Shown here in pieces: positions 37,475 to 46,826 of a stretch of 64,000 bases of DNA (its first letter is position 1; each line of letters begins with the position of its first letter). Made by a program: the position numbers and the translations under genes. This DNA is from Cobetia crustatorum (GTDB lineage: Bacteria; Pseudomonadota; Gammaproteobacteria; Pseudomonadales; Halomonadaceae): contig NZ_JEMF01000039.1 in the NCBI RefSeq assembly GCF_000591415.1, positions 62,001 to 126,000 on the forward strand, given 5' to 3'. The notes beneath the pieces are model-generated. The model was not told the DNA's origin. It did not search any database and saw only the letters and a program-made list of their open reading frames with translations.

Positions 37475-38145
37475 CCGGCGCCTGTCATCTCGAGGCGATA
37501 GCCCAACCCACGCAGGGTGCGAATCTGGACATCGCTGCCCGCCAACCGCTTGCGCAGGCGGCTGATATACACCTCCAGCGCATTGGAGCCGACCTCCCCA
37601 TAGCCGAACACCTTGCCCTCGATGACTTCTCGCGACACCACCTTGCCGGCATGCAGCATCAGGCTTTCCAGCAGGCGGCGCTCACGCGGGGGCAGGTCCA
37701 GCACCGCGTCCTGCAGGGTCAAGGTGCCGCTACCGGCAGAGGACATCGTCAGTGGCCCGAAGCGGATGCTGTTGTCGCTGCGCCCCTGACTGCGCCGCAG
37801 CAGCGCACGCACGCGCGCTTCCATCTCCACCAGCGAGAACGGCTTGGCCAGATAATCATCGGCGCCGAGATCCAGCCCGCGCACGCGGTCATCCACCCCA
37901 TCGCGGGCAGTGATGATCAGCACCGGCGTGAGATCACCGCGCTGGCGTAGCTCTGCCAGCAATTCCATGCCCTGCCCGTCCGGCAAGCCCAGATCGAGCA
38001 GCACGAGATCGAAGCCACCCTGACGCGCAGCATCGCGGGCCGAGGCCAGGCTTGAGAAGGTATCCACCGCGAATCCCGACGCAGAAAGACTGCGCTCCAG
38101 GGCGCTGGAAATGAGGGGATCGTCCTCAATCACTAGCAGGCGCAT
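37471..38145 (-). CDS. tctD: TctD-type response regulator
   Basis: This 224-residue OmpR-family regulator has a receiver domain (LLVIEDDPLISSAL, phosphoacceptor in DLVLLDLGLPDG, TARDGVDDR, DYLAKPFSL) and a C-terminal winged helix (PPRERRLLESLMLHAG...ALEVYISRLRKRL...IRTLRGLGYRL). It is the first gene of tctD-tctE-binding protein and is divergent from tctCBA, which it should activate in response to tricarboxylates. Confidence 0.93.
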   Translation of the reverse strand: MRLLVIEDDPLISSALERSLSASGFAVDTFSSLASARDAARQGGFDLVLLDLGLPDGQGMELLAELRQRGDLTPVLIITARDGVDDRVRGLDLGADDYLAKPFSLVEMEARVRALLRRSQGRSDNSIRFGPLTMSSAGSGTLTLQDAVLDLPPRERRLLESLMLHAGKVVSREVIEGKVFGYGEVGSNALEVYISRLRKRLAGSDVQIRTLRGLGYRLEMTGAG

Positions 38146-38339
38146 GCGTCGAATGTCTCATGAGGGTTAGGGAAATCTGACAGGTTGATGAAAGGTCGCG
38201 CTCCTACCATGCCTTCATCGCCTCAGCATTCGCGATGCATCACCACAAGAGCGCCAGCTTTCGCCTTGAACATAAAGCAAAAGGCGCTCTGTGGACAAAA
38301 AACAATCTGGACAACAACAAGACGCATCAGGAGCACACC

Positions 38340-39329
38340 ATGCCATCCACAAAACGTCTCGCCGCCGCCCTCGTAGCACCGCTGGCCATCGCCACCGTCA
38401 GCCTGCTGTCATTGCCAGTCATGGCCGCTGACAGAAGCGAGTGCATCGCCCCCGCCAAACCGGGTGGTGGTTATGACCTGACCTGCCGCCTGGCTGCCAA
38501 TGGCCTGCTGGAAACCGGCGTCATCGATTCCCCGATGATGGTGACCTACATGCCGGGCGGTATCGGCGCTGTCGCCTACAACCATGTCATCGGAGTACGC
38601 AGCGACGATCCGAACCTGATCGTGGCCGCCAGCACTGGCGCCGCCGTCAATCTGGCGCTGGGTAAATTCGGCAAGTTCACCGCCGATGACGTGCGTTGGG
38701 TCGGTGCGCTGGGTGTCGACTATGGCGCCGTGGTCGTGAATGCCGACTCTCCGTGGCAGACACTGGATGAGCTGATGGACGACCTCAAGAAACATCCGAG
38801 CGAAATCCCCTTCGGCGCCGGCGGTACCATCGGTAGCCAGGACTGGATGAAGGCGGCACTGATCGCCAAGTCGATCGATGTCTCGCCGCGCAAGCTGCGC
38901 TATGTGTCCTTCGAGGGTGGCGGTGAAGCGCTGGCAGCCCTGCTGGGCAATCACATCAAGGTGTATACCGGCGACCTTTCCGAGCTTCAGTCACAGCTGT
39001 CCAGCGGCAAGATTCGGGTGCTGGCTGCGCTGTCGGAAGAACGCGTGCCAGGGGCCTTCGCTGATATTCCCACCGCCACCGAACAGGGCTACGACGTGAC
39101 CTGGCCAATCTGGCGCGGGTACTACATGGGCAAGGATGTCAGCGATGCTGATTACAACACCTGGGTCGAGCGCCTCAAGCTGCTGAGCGAGAAGCCTGAA
39201 TTCGCCAAGATTCGTGAAGCTCGCGGTCTGTTTCCGATCCAGAAGTTCGGCCCTGACTTCGATCAGTACGTGAAAGCGCAGATCACCGACTTCAAGACTC
39301 TCGCCCAAGAAGTAGGTCTGACCCAATGA
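38340..39329 (+). CDS. tctC: Tripartite tricarboxylate transporter substrate-binding protein TctC
   Basis: A 329-residue periplasmic binding protein. Its signal peptide contains LVAPLAIATVSLLSLPVMAA. The mature protein has the family features CIAPAKPGGGYDLTCRLAA, MPGGIGAVAYNHV and PFGAGGTIGSQDW. It should deliver citrate or a related carboxylate to TctAB. The ATG at 38340 follows AGGAG; earlier in-frame codons lack a ribosome site. Its stop overlaps tctB by ATGA. The TctD/TctE regulators are divergent, 194 bp away. Confidence 0.94.
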   Translation: MPSTKRLAAALVAPLAIATVSLLSLPVMAADRSECIAPAKPGGGYDLTCRLAANGLLETGVIDSPMMVTYMPGGIGAVAYNHVIGVRSDDPNLIVAASTGAAVNLALGKFGKFTADDVRWVGALGVDYGAVVVNADSPWQTLDELMDDLKKHPSEIPFGAGGTIGSQDWMKAALIAKSIDVSPRKLRYVSFEGGGEALAALLGNHIKVYTGDLSELQSQLSSGKIRVLAALSEERVPGAFADIPTATEQGYDVTWPIWRGYYMGKDVSDADYNTWVERLKLLSEKPEFAKIREARGLFPIQKFGPDFDQYVKAQITDFKTLAQEVGLTQ

Positions 39330-39766
39330 AAATCGCCGCCGATCGCATCCTGGGCTTCGCCCTGATGGGACTGGCGGCGTTCATCGTCGCCCAGTCCCTG
39401 AGTATCGAAGTGCCCTTCGCCTACGACCCGGTAGGCCCCAAGGCCTTTCCCATCGGTCTCTCGATCCTGATGGCCATCTTCTCGCTGGTGCTGATCCTGC
39501 GCCCCGGCCCGGAAGGTGACTGGCCATCGGCCAGCGTGATGCTACAGCTAGGTCTGGTGATGGTGATCCTGATCGCCTTCGCCTTCTTCTTCGTGCGTCT
39601 CGGCTACCCCATCACAGCCGTCGCCGCCATCACCGCCATCGCACGACTGTTCGGTGCCAGCTGGCGCGCCGCCGGCGTGACCGGCGTACTGATGGCCGGC
39701 GCAAGCTATGTGCTGTTCACCGCCGTGCTGGAAATCTCGCTGCCGACCGGGCTGTGGTTTTCCTGA
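39326..39766 (+). CDS. tctB: Tripartite tricarboxylate transporter small membrane subunit TctB
   Basis: A 146-residue protein with four predicted membrane helices, typical of TctB: ILGFALMGLAAFIVAQSL first, then FPIGLSILMAIFSLVLIL, LGLVMVILIAFAFFFVRL and VLMAGASYVLFTAVL. It pairs with TctA to form the Na+- or H+-driven permease. Sequence conservation in TctB is low, so the call rests on size, topology and position between tctC and tctA. Confidence 0.92.
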   Translation: MKIAADRILGFALMGLAAFIVAQSLSIEVPFAYDPVGPKAFPIGLSILMAIFSLVLILRPGPEGDWPSASVMLQLGLVMVILIAFAFFFVRLGYPITAVAAITAIARLFGASWRAAGVTGVLMAGASYVLFTAVLEISLPTGLWFS

Positions 39767-39784
39767 TTCCGAGAGGGCTTTCTC

Positions 39785-41287
39785 ATGTTTGATTTCATCA
39801 TCCAGGGCTTTGGCGTCGCACTGACGCCACTCAACCTTGGCCTGGCCTTCAGTGGCGCACTGCTGGGCACCTTGTTCGGCGCCCTGCCGGGCATCGGCCC
39901 CATCAACGGCATCGCCATTCTGATGCCGCTGGCCTATACCCTCGGCCTGCCGGCGGAATCGGCACTGATTCTGCTGGCGGGTATCTATACCGGCGCCGAA
40001 TATGGCGGCCGGATGTCGAGCATCCTGCTCAACGTGCCGGGGGATGCCAGCGCCGTCATGACCACGCTGGATGGCTATCCGCTGGCCAAGCGCGGACTGG
40101 CCGGGCCGGCGCTGGGCATCTCGGCGATCAGCTCCTTCGTCGGCGCCAGCATTGCGATCCTGGGTCTGACCCTGTTCGCCCCGCTGCTGGCCACGGTGGC
40201 CGTGCAGTTCGGTCCGGCGGAACTGTTCACCATGATGGTGTTCGCCTTCGCGTCCATGTCGGTGATGATGGGCAAGGACCCGGTCAAGACGGCGCTGGGC
40301 GCCATTCTCGGCGTGCTGATCGGCACCGTCGGCGTCGATTCCGGCACCGGCATCCAGCGCTTCACCTTCGATATCCCCGACCTCTACGACGGCATCGACT
40401 TCGTGGTGCTGATCATCGGCATGTTCGCGATCAGCGAGATTCTGTTGATGCTGGAAAGCCGACTGCAACACGGCAAGACAGGCGAGCTGCCCGTCATAGG
40501 CCGCGTTTTCGTGACCATGAAGGAAATTCTCTACTGCAAGGGCGCCATGCTGCGCTCCAGCCTGATCGGTTTTCTGATCGGCGTGTTGCCGGGCACCGGT
40601 GCTTCGGTCGCAGGGGCCGTGGCCTATACCACCGAAAAACGCATCAGTGACAAGGACAACACCTTCGGCACCGGTGACATGCGCGGACTTTCCGCCCCGG
40701 AGGCGGCCAACAATGCTTCGGCAGCAGGTTCCTTCGTGCCGATGCTGACACTCGGCATTCCCGGTTCTGGTACCACTGCCGTGCTGCTGGGCGCACTGAT
40801 GCTCTACAACATCACGCCGGGCCCGATGATGTTCAGCGAACATCCGAAAGTGGCCGGTGGCCTTATCGCATCACTCTATATCGGCAACATCGTGCTGCTG
40901 CTGCTCAATCTGCCGCTGGCGGGTTTCTTCGCGCGCGTACTGACCATCCCGCGTTGGGCACTGGTGCCCGGCATCGTCATCCTGTCCTTCGTCGGCGTGT
41001 ATCAGCTGCACTCGGACATGGGTGCCATCTACCTGATGCTGGGCATCGGCATCCTTGGCTACCTGCTGCGCAAGCTCAACTTCTCGCTGGCCACCATCGT
41101 GTTGGGCTTCGTGCTCGGCGGGCTGATGGAAGAAAACCTGCGCCGAGCACTGGCCATCAGTGGTGGCGACACCAACATTCTGTGGCAATCTGGTATCTCG
41201 CAAGGACTGTGGGCCGCCTCGTTGCTGTTGATACTCGTGCCCTTTCTGCTGTCACGCCTTAGCAAGCGCAAGGCACAGACTGCCTGA
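39785..41287 (+). CDS. tctA: Tripartite tricarboxylate transporter large membrane subunit TctA
   Basis: A 500-residue membrane protein with about 11-12 helices. It contains the repeated TctA motifs: GTLFGALPGIGPINGIAI in the first half and IGVLPGTGASVAGAVAY in the second, plus the conserved YGGRMSSILLNVPGDA. It is the translocating subunit with TctB and receives substrate from TctC. It ends in a terminator. Confidence 0.95.
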   Translation: MFDFIIQGFGVALTPLNLGLAFSGALLGTLFGALPGIGPINGIAILMPLAYTLGLPAESALILLAGIYTGAEYGGRMSSILLNVPGDASAVMTTLDGYPLAKRGLAGPALGISAISSFVGASIAILGLTLFAPLLATVAVQFGPAELFTMMVFAFASMSVMMGKDPVKTALGAILGVLIGTVGVDSGTGIQRFTFDIPDLYDGIDFVVLIIGMFAISEILLMLESRLQHGKTGELPVIGRVFVTMKEILYCKGAMLRSSLIGFLIGVLPGTGASVAGAVAYTTEKRISDKDNTFGTGDMRGLSAPEAANNASAAGSFVPMLTLGIPGSGTTAVLLGALMLYNITPGPMMFSEHPKVAGGLIASLYIGNIVLLLLNLPLAGFFARVLTIPRWALVPGIVILSFVGVYQLHSDMGAIYLMLGIGILGYLLRKLNFSLATIVLGFVLGGLMEENLRRALAISGGDTNILWQSGISQGLWAASLLLILVPFLLSRLSKRKAQTA

Positions 41288-41314
41288 TCAGGACACACCT
41301 GCTGGCAGTCACTC

Positions 41315-41348
41315 AAGCCCCCGCCTTCGTTCAAGAGGCCGGGGGCTT
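41315..41348 (+). terminator. Intrinsic terminator after tctCBA
   Basis: The stem AAGCCCCC / GGGGGCTT (41315-41322, 41341-41348) with further pairing inside is followed by TTTTTGG. Confidence 0.85.
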
Positions 41349-41421
41349 TTTGGTGGCAAGCCAGTCGCCTGTGGCATCATGGCGCTCTCTTCCGTCCAGC
41401 CCTCCACTCAAGGATTCGCGC

Positions 41422-42801
41422 GTGTTCGAACCGCCTTCTTCTGCCGCCAACGCCATCAGCGTGACTCAGCTCAACCGCGAGGCCAAGCGCCTGTTGGAGC
41501 GTGGGTTGGGCGAGCTGTGGATCGAGGGTGAGATTTCAGGCTTTTCGCAGCCGCGCTCTGGTCACTGCTACTTCACGCTGAAAGATGACGGCGCACAGGT
41601 GCGCTGCGCGCTGTTCAAGAGTCGCGCCCAGTTTCTACGCGAGAAGCCGAAGGATGGCGATCGTGTCCGTGTCCGCGCCAAGGTGTCGCTGTTCGAGGCA
41701 CGCGGCGACTATCAGCTGATTGTCGAGGCGCTGCAGCAGGCGGGGCTGGGTGAATGGCTGGCGCGGTTGGCAAGACTCAGGGAGCAGCTGGCAGCCGAGG
41801 GTATCTTTGCCAATCAGCGTACCCTGCCTTATCCGCCGCAGCATCTGGGTGTGATCACCTCGGCGACCGGTGCGGCGCTGCAGGATGTGATCGCCGTGAC
41901 CCGTAAACGCTGGCCGCAAGCGCATCTGAGCGTGTTGCCCGTCGTAGTACAGGGACCGCAAGCGGTGCCACAACTGATTCGCGCGGTGGCGATGGCCAAT
42001 CGTGACAGTGACTGCGATGCACTGCTGATCACTCGTGGTGGCGGCAGCCTGGAAGACTTGTGGGCATTCAATGATGAGCATCTGGCACGCGCCATCTTCC
42101 ATTCGCGCCTGCCGGTGGTCGCGGCCATCGGCCACGAGACCGACACCACGTTGGCCGAGCTGGCTGCCGACCTGCGTGCGCCTACGCCATCAGCTGCCGC
42201 GGAGGCGCTGTTCCCCGATCAGCGCGCGTTGGCGCATCAATTGGATGCCCTCTCCCAACGACTGTGGCGCACTCAACGTGCCCTGCTCGACCAGGCTGCA
42301 CAGCGTCTCGATCATGCTCGCTCACGCCTGCGCCATCCGGCACGCGACCTGACGCTACAACGTGAACGTGCCAGTGAGTTGGAGCGCCGCCTGCACACTG
42401 CCCTGCGTCAGCGCTTGCTGAGTGAACAGGAGAAAGCGGCCCAGCTGGAGCGGCGCTTGAAGCAGGCCAGTCCCGCGCGTGATATCCAGCGTCATCGTCA
42501 GCAACTGGCGATGCTGACGCCGCGCCTCAACACTGCCCTGCCACGTCGCTTGGCAGCGGATCGCGAGCGGCTGGAAGCGGCCATGCGCGCGCTGAATTCA
42601 GTCAGTCCACTCAATGTGCTCGGGCGTGGCTATGCGATTGTCGAGCGTGTCGGTTCACAAAGCCCGCCGCGGGCGCAGCAGAAAGGCAATGAGGTCATCC
42701 GCGCCGCGCATCAGACCCAGCCCGGCGAGATGCTGTCGATCCGGCTCGGAGAAGGTCGGCTGGCAGTGGAGGTCAAACGCCGCTTCAAGCCAAAGCCCTG
42801 A
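41422..42801 (+). CDS. xseA: Exodeoxyribonuclease VII large subunit
   Basis: This 459-residue protein degrades single-stranded DNA with XseB. The N-terminal OB-fold has LGELWIEGEISGF and SGHCYFTLKDDGAQVRCA. The catalytic domain has GVITSATGAALQD, LLITRGGGSLEDLWAFND and AAIGHETDTTLAE, followed by a long coiled coil (residues ~260-390) rich in Arg, Leu and Gln. The GTG at 41422 is chosen because AAGGA precedes it and it gives the usual N-terminus; the frame stays open to 41350. Confidence 0.95.
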   Translation: MFEPPSSAANAISVTQLNREAKRLLERGLGELWIEGEISGFSQPRSGHCYFTLKDDGAQVRCALFKSRAQFLREKPKDGDRVRVRAKVSLFEARGDYQLIVEALQQAGLGEWLARLARLREQLAAEGIFANQRTLPYPPQHLGVITSATGAALQDVIAVTRKRWPQAHLSVLPVVVQGPQAVPQLIRAVAMANRDSDCDALLITRGGGSLEDLWAFNDEHLARAIFHSRLPVVAAIGHETDTTLAELAADLRAPTPSAAAEALFPDQRALAHQLDALSQRLWRTQRALLDQAAQRLDHARSRLRHPARDLTLQRERASELERRLHTALRQRLLSEQEKAAQLERRLKQASPARDIQRHRQQLAMLTPRLNTALPRRLAADRERLEAAMRALNSVSPLNVLGRGYAIVERVGSQSPPRAQQKGNEVIRAAHQTQPGEMLSIRLGEGRLAVEVKRRFKPKP

Positions 42802-42835
42802 GCACTTGATCGGCACTGATGCGCTGCCAGACCGA

Positions 42836-42873
42836 AAAAAGCCCCGCTACCTGAACAGGTAACGGGGCTTTTT
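42836..42873 (+). terminator. Intrinsic terminator after xseA
   Basis: AAAAAGCCCCG / CGGGGCTTTTT around an inner TACCTG-AA-CAGGTA helix. The A/T tracts on both sides allow use from the convergent glrR as well. Confidence 0.9.
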
Positions 42874-42957
42874 CATGGGCTTTTTTCCACTGACACGTCA
42901 AGCTGCTGCTGGCTCAGGCCCTTCGCGCGTGGGCTTGCAAGAAGCGGCGCGTTAAAC

Positions 42958-44325
42958 CTAGAAGTCAGGCGGGCCCTGTTCGGCGCCCGGCTTGAAGACG
43001 CCCGGCTCGAGGTCGTGACGACCCAACAACTTGTAGAAGTCGGTGCGGTTACGCCCCGCGATGCGCGCAGCCTGAGTCACATTGCCTTCAGTGATTTTCA
43101 GCACCTTGATCAGGTAGCTGCGCTCGAAGCCAGCACGTGCCTCGGAGAAGGACGGCAGTGCATTCTCTTCTGCGGCCAGCGCCTGAGAGACCAACGCCTC
43201 TGGAATCATCGAGGAGCTGGTAAGCGCGACACATTGCTCGACCACGTTGACCAGCTGACGCACGTTGCCCGGCCAGGCGCTGGACGCCAGCAGGTTCAGC
43301 GCTTCCGGCGAGAAGCCCTTCACGAAAGGCTTGTGACGCGCAGCGGCCTGATTGATCAGGTACTTGGCCAGTAGCGGCACATCTTCGGCACGCTCACGCA
43401 GAGCTGGCAGCTTGAGATTGACCACGTTGAGGCGATAGTAGAGATCCTCACGGAAGTCGCCGTCATGCATCGCTTTATCGAGATTGCGGTGCGTGGCCGA
43501 GATGATGCGCACGTCGATGGCAATCGAAGTGGTCGACCCCAGCGGACGAATCTGACGCTCCTGCAGCGCACGCAACAACTTGACCTGTAGCGCCAACGGC
43601 ATATCGCCGATTTCATCCAGGAACAGGGTGCCGCCATCTGCTGCCTGGAATAGCCCCTGATGCGCACTGACGGCACCAGTGAATGAGCCCTTGGCATGCC
43701 CGAACAATTCGCTTTCCAGCAGTTGCTCCGGCAGTGCGCCACAGTTGATGGCGACAAACGGCTTGGAAGCGCGAGGGCTGGCATTGTGAATCGCTTTGGC
43801 CATCAGCTCCTTACCGGAACCGGACGGGCCCGTGACCAGCACGCTGACATCCGAGGCCGCGACCATGCGCGCCTGCTCGAGAATCTGCTCCATCTGCGGG
43901 GAGCGCGTGATGATACCTGCACGCCAGGCATCATCGCCTTCCTTGACCGGCGGCGCCTGTGCCAGCGCTTCATCGATGGCCGCGAACAGCTCATCCTTGT
44001 CGATCGGCTTGGTCAGGAAGCTGAACACCCCCTGGCGTGTCGCGCTGACGGCATCTGGAATCGAACCATGCGCCGTCAGCAAAATAACCGGCATGCCCGG
44101 TTGACGCTTTTGCAGCTCGCCAAACAGGGCCATGCCATCCATCTCATCCATTCGCAGGTCGGACAGGACCAGATCAGGACGTGCAGTTTCGAGACGATTA
44201 AGCGCCTCACGGCCACTCCCAGCGGTAGTGACCTTGAAGCCACGACTTTCGAGACGCATGCCGAGCAGCTTGAGCAGGCTCGCATCATCATCAACGAGCA
44301 GAATATGCGCTTGAGCGTATTTCAC
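42958..44325 (-). CDS. glrR: Sigma-54-dependent response regulator GlrR (QseF)
   Basis: This 455-residue NtrC-family activator closely follows E. coli GlrR along its whole length. The receiver domain has [13 protein letters not shown] and [13 protein letters not shown]. The AAA+ domain has Walker A GPSGSGKE, the sigma-54 contact loop, and [10 protein letters not shown]. The C-terminal HTH is [19 protein letters not shown]. The sigma-54 loop reads GSFTGA instead of the common GAFTGA, a conservative change. In enterobacteria GlrR drives sigma-54 promoters including that of the sRNA GlmY, upstream of glrK. It is the last gene of glrK-qseG-glrR and is convergent with xseA. Confidence 0.95.
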   Translation of the reverse strand: MKYAQAHILLVDDDASLLKLLGMRLESRGFKVTTAGSGREALNRLETARPDLVLSDLRMDEMDGMALFGELQKRQPGMPVILLTAHGSIPDAVSATRQGVFSFLTKPIDKDELFAAIDEALAQAPPVKEGDDAWRAGIITRSPQMEQILEQARMVAASDVSVLVTGPSGSGKELMAKAIHNASPRASKPFVAINCGALPEQLLESELFGHAKGSFTGAVSAHQGLFQAADGGTLFLDEIGDMPLALQVKLLRALQERQIRPLGSTTSIAIDVRIISATHRNLDKAMHDGDFREDLYYRLNVVNLKLPALRERAEDVPLLAKYLINQAAARHKPFVKGFSPEALNLLASSAWPGNVRQLVNVVEQCVALTSSSMIPEALVSQALAAEENALPSFSEARAGFERSYLIKVLKITEGNVTQAARIAGRNRTDFYKLLGRHDLEPGVFKPGAEQGPPDF

Positions 44326-44446
44326 ACTAACTCTCCTTGCGTCACTTGACGGCTTGGGGACAACCAGCCATCAGGCCCGCACAGTCTTGCGTCATCTAGC
44401 CGAAGGGGCCGATGACAGATCGTGGCCAGAGGCAGCCGCTGAGACT

Positions 44447-45013
44447 TCAGGGCGTGCTCTGGCGGCGAGAATTGATCGATTCCTCGATGGCAGTCAATGC
44501 TTCGAGCTTCTTGCTGAGCTGAGCATTATCGGCGCTCAGCTTGCGGCGAGCACTATCGCTCTTGTCACGCTCAACAATCAGGTCACGACGCTCCTCAAGT
44601 CCATTCAGCCACTGACGCAGCAGCGGCTGAAGACGACTCGGTGCCGTCGGCAGATCGGCCTTGAAGAGGTCGGATGCATGCTTCCAGTCCGACTCGTCAC
44701 CCCAGCTCAACAGCACTGCGCGTGCGAGACGACGATCGTGACGGGTGCCTTCCAGCTGCTCCAGCGTGTTTCGACGCCAGTCGCTGTTACCACGCTGCGC
44801 TTGCAGGGAGAAGGCAACCCATTCATCCAGCAGGCAGTCTTCCTCAATGAAGTCCGGCAAGCCACCGGCGCCAAGACAGCTGTTCTTCACATCAGGACTC
44901 ACCGCCGCGGACTCAGTGCCCGGCAAGGTGATATTTGACAGGGCTCCACAGGCACTGAGCGTACTGACCAGCATGAAAACGGTAAGGCCCATCAGTAGTC
45001 GTTGACCCTTCAT
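44447..45013 (-). CDS. qseG: QseG/YfhG-like outer-membrane lipoprotein
   Basis: A 188-residue predicted lipoprotein with the signal sequence LLMGLTVFMLVSTLSAC (lipobox LSAC). The mature part contains an acidic region and a C-terminal coiled coil (VERDKSDSARRKLSADNAQL). Position between glrK and glrR matches yfhG/qseG, which in E. coli interacts with the sensor kinase. The ATG at 45013 follows AAGGAA; ten upstream in-frame codons are rejected. Sequence conservation in this family is low, so synteny carries much of the weight. Confidence 0.82.
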   Translation of the reverse strand: MKGQRLLMGLTVFMLVSTLSACGALSNITLPGTESAAVSPDVKNSCLGAGGLPDFIEEDCLLDEWVAFSLQAQRGNSDWRRNTLEQLEGTRHDRRLARAVLLSWGDESDWKHASDLFKADLPTAPSRLQPLLRQWLNGLEERRDLIVERDKSDSARRKLSADNAQLSKKLEALTAIEESINSRRQSTP

Positions 45014-45057
45014 TACTTCAGTTCCTTGCGTGTTTGATGGCACTCATTGGTGTCATT

Positions 45058-46623
45058 TCATGTGGTATGGATAGGGGGTAATGACGGATGATCATCATTG
45101 GCAACATGGGTGCCTGGCGGCAGATCATGCTCGCTACCCTCCCCTGACGGCAGCGAACGAGCCAGTGTGGGCAATGTCAGCCGGAAACAGACATCCGCTC
45201 TGGTATCGTCTATCAGCACCAATTGACCAAATTGGGCACGGGCGCTATCAGCAGCGACCGAAAGACCAATGCCAGAGCCCTTGAGCGGCCCTTTACGCTT
45301 CACCGCGCCTTGATAGAAAGGCTTGAACAGGTGATCGCGATCCTTGTCGGCAATCGGCTCACCACTATTGGCGACCTCGATGACCAGCTGACGGCGCTCC
45401 TTGCGCGCTCTCAGCCACAGATCGCCACCATCTTCGCCGTAAGCAATGGCATTGGAAATCAGGTTGTCGAGAATGCGTCCCGTGCGTGGCCTGTCAGCAT
45501 CCCAGCTCAAGCTGGCAGGCGGAAGATGCACTTTCATGCCTTTCTTTTCCAGTGCCAGCCGATGCTTGGCCAGTACTTCCTTGAAGACCTCATGGACATC
45601 AAAGCGGCTTCTTTCAAGCCCTTGATTATGCTGTAACAGATTATAGTCGAGGAGTTGCTCGATAAGCTTCTGTAATTCCTTGCTGGAATCGTCCAGCAGT
45701 CCAAGGATTTCTGCCTGATGCGGACTCAGCGGTCCTGCCACTTCATCAATCAGCAGTCCGGTACCCTCGCGGATACTGGCCAATGGCGTCTTGAGCTCGT
45801 GCGACATGTGACGCAGGAATTGCTGCTTCTGCTCTTCCAGTTCATCAAGGCGCATCGACAACCAGTTGAGACGCTCACCCAGCTGCACCAGTTCGGCAGG
45901 CCCCTTGATCACGACCGGCCGCTCACTGTCATGACCACTCCCCAGGCCATTGATCCGACGTTCCAGCTGACGGATGGGGCGAATGATCAACCAGGTAAAG
46001 AACAGCATCAGCATCAAACTGATAGAGACCAGCGCTGCTGTCTGCCACCACAACTGACTTTTGACTTGAGTCGCACGCGCGCGAATACCCTCGATACGGG
46101 CATCGACGAGTTCACGGGTGGAATTGAGCAAACCACTGGCTTGTATCGAGAAGGGGCCAAAGTCCCCCAGATGGCTACTGACCTGCGCCACGCTCATCTC
46201 GGGCATGCGCTCCAGTTCCGACAGAGTGCCTTTCAGCTCACTGACGCGCGGGTCTCCCTCACCAAGCAGACGCGCCTGTGCGTCCAGCAGCTCACGGAAA
46301 GCGCTGGCCTTGTCGGCATAGATTTTCATCAGGTCGGGATTTTCCAGTACGGCGTACTGGCGAGCGCTACGCTCCATCTCGACGGCGAGATTGGTCAGCG
46401 TACGGGCACGCCGAGTCTGGTCAACTGCCTGACGGGCGCTGACGTCGGCAAGTTCCGACAGTTCTGATAGCGCTTGTCCCGCCTGGAACATAAGGACTGC
46501 GATCGGCAGCATCACCACAAGGAAGGCCATCAGCACTAGCTGAGGCAGAGAGCGGGGACGCCAACGTCGTGACACCGTGGAGGCCATTGAGAGAACTCTA
46601 TGCAGGAAAGGGGTGGTCATCAT
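45058..46623 (-). CDS. glrK: Sensor histidine kinase GlrK (QseE)
   Basis: A 521-residue membrane kinase with two membrane helices (LPQLVLMAFLVVMLPIAVLM and ALVSISLMLMLFFTWLI) flanking a helical periplasmic domain. These are followed by HAMP, the phosphoacceptor HMSHELKTPLASIREG, N box NLISNAIAYGEDGG and G box GSGIGLSVAADSA. Its partner is GlrR, which receives the phosphate. An ATG at 46587 is an alternative start 12 codons in. It lies downstream of the structured non-coding unit at 46.8-47.4 kb, as glrK lies downstream of glmY in enterobacteria. Confidence 0.94.
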   Translation of the reverse strand: MMTTPFLHRVLSMASTVSRRWRPRSLPQLVLMAFLVVMLPIAVLMFQAGQALSELSELADVSARQAVDQTRRARTLTNLAVEMERSARQYAVLENPDLMKIYADKASAFRELLDAQARLLGEGDPRVSELKGTLSELERMPEMSVAQVSSHLGDFGPFSIQASGLLNSTRELVDARIEGIRARATQVKSQLWWQTAALVSISLMLMLFFTWLIIRPIRQLERRINGLGSGHDSERPVVIKGPAELVQLGERLNWLSMRLDELEEQKQQFLRHMSHELKTPLASIREGTGLLIDEVAGPLSPHQAEILGLLDDSSKELQKLIEQLLDYNLLQHNQGLERSRFDVHEVFKEVLAKHRLALEKKGMKVHLPPASLSWDADRPRTGRILDNLISNAIAYGEDGGDLWLRARKERRQLVIEVANSGEPIADKDRDHLFKPFYQGAVKRKGPLKGSGIGLSVAADSARAQFGQLVLIDDTRADVCFRLTLPTLARSLPSGEGSEHDLPPGTHVANDDHPSLPPIHTT

Positions 46624-46798
46624 CGAATCACGTCTTCCAAGAATACCAGAGTTCGCCAGCTTCCATCGCGGTTGCCAGTTCGTTAATAAATATGATTCTG
46701 ATTTAAATCATTACACTGCCACGAGACAGACAGCCTCACGACCGGTATTAAGGATGATGCCAATGACCCATCGTCGTTAGACGCACAGCGAGACGCGC

Positions 46799-46826
46799 AA
46801 AAAAAGAGGGCCGGCAGGGCCGGCCC
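46799..46826 (-). terminator. Intrinsic terminator of the unit upstream of glrK
   Basis: The minus-strand stem GGGCCGG-N5-CCGGCCC (46808-46826) is followed by TCTTTTTTT. The nearest upstream minus-strand coding gene (argA) has its own terminator 800 bp earlier, so this one implies a separate non-coding transcript. Confidence 0.85.

Noticed and set aside
39548-40843. 431-codon minus-strand open frame opposite tctB/tctA
   Set aside because: Gln/His/Asp-rich antisense shadow of a clear membrane-protein gene.
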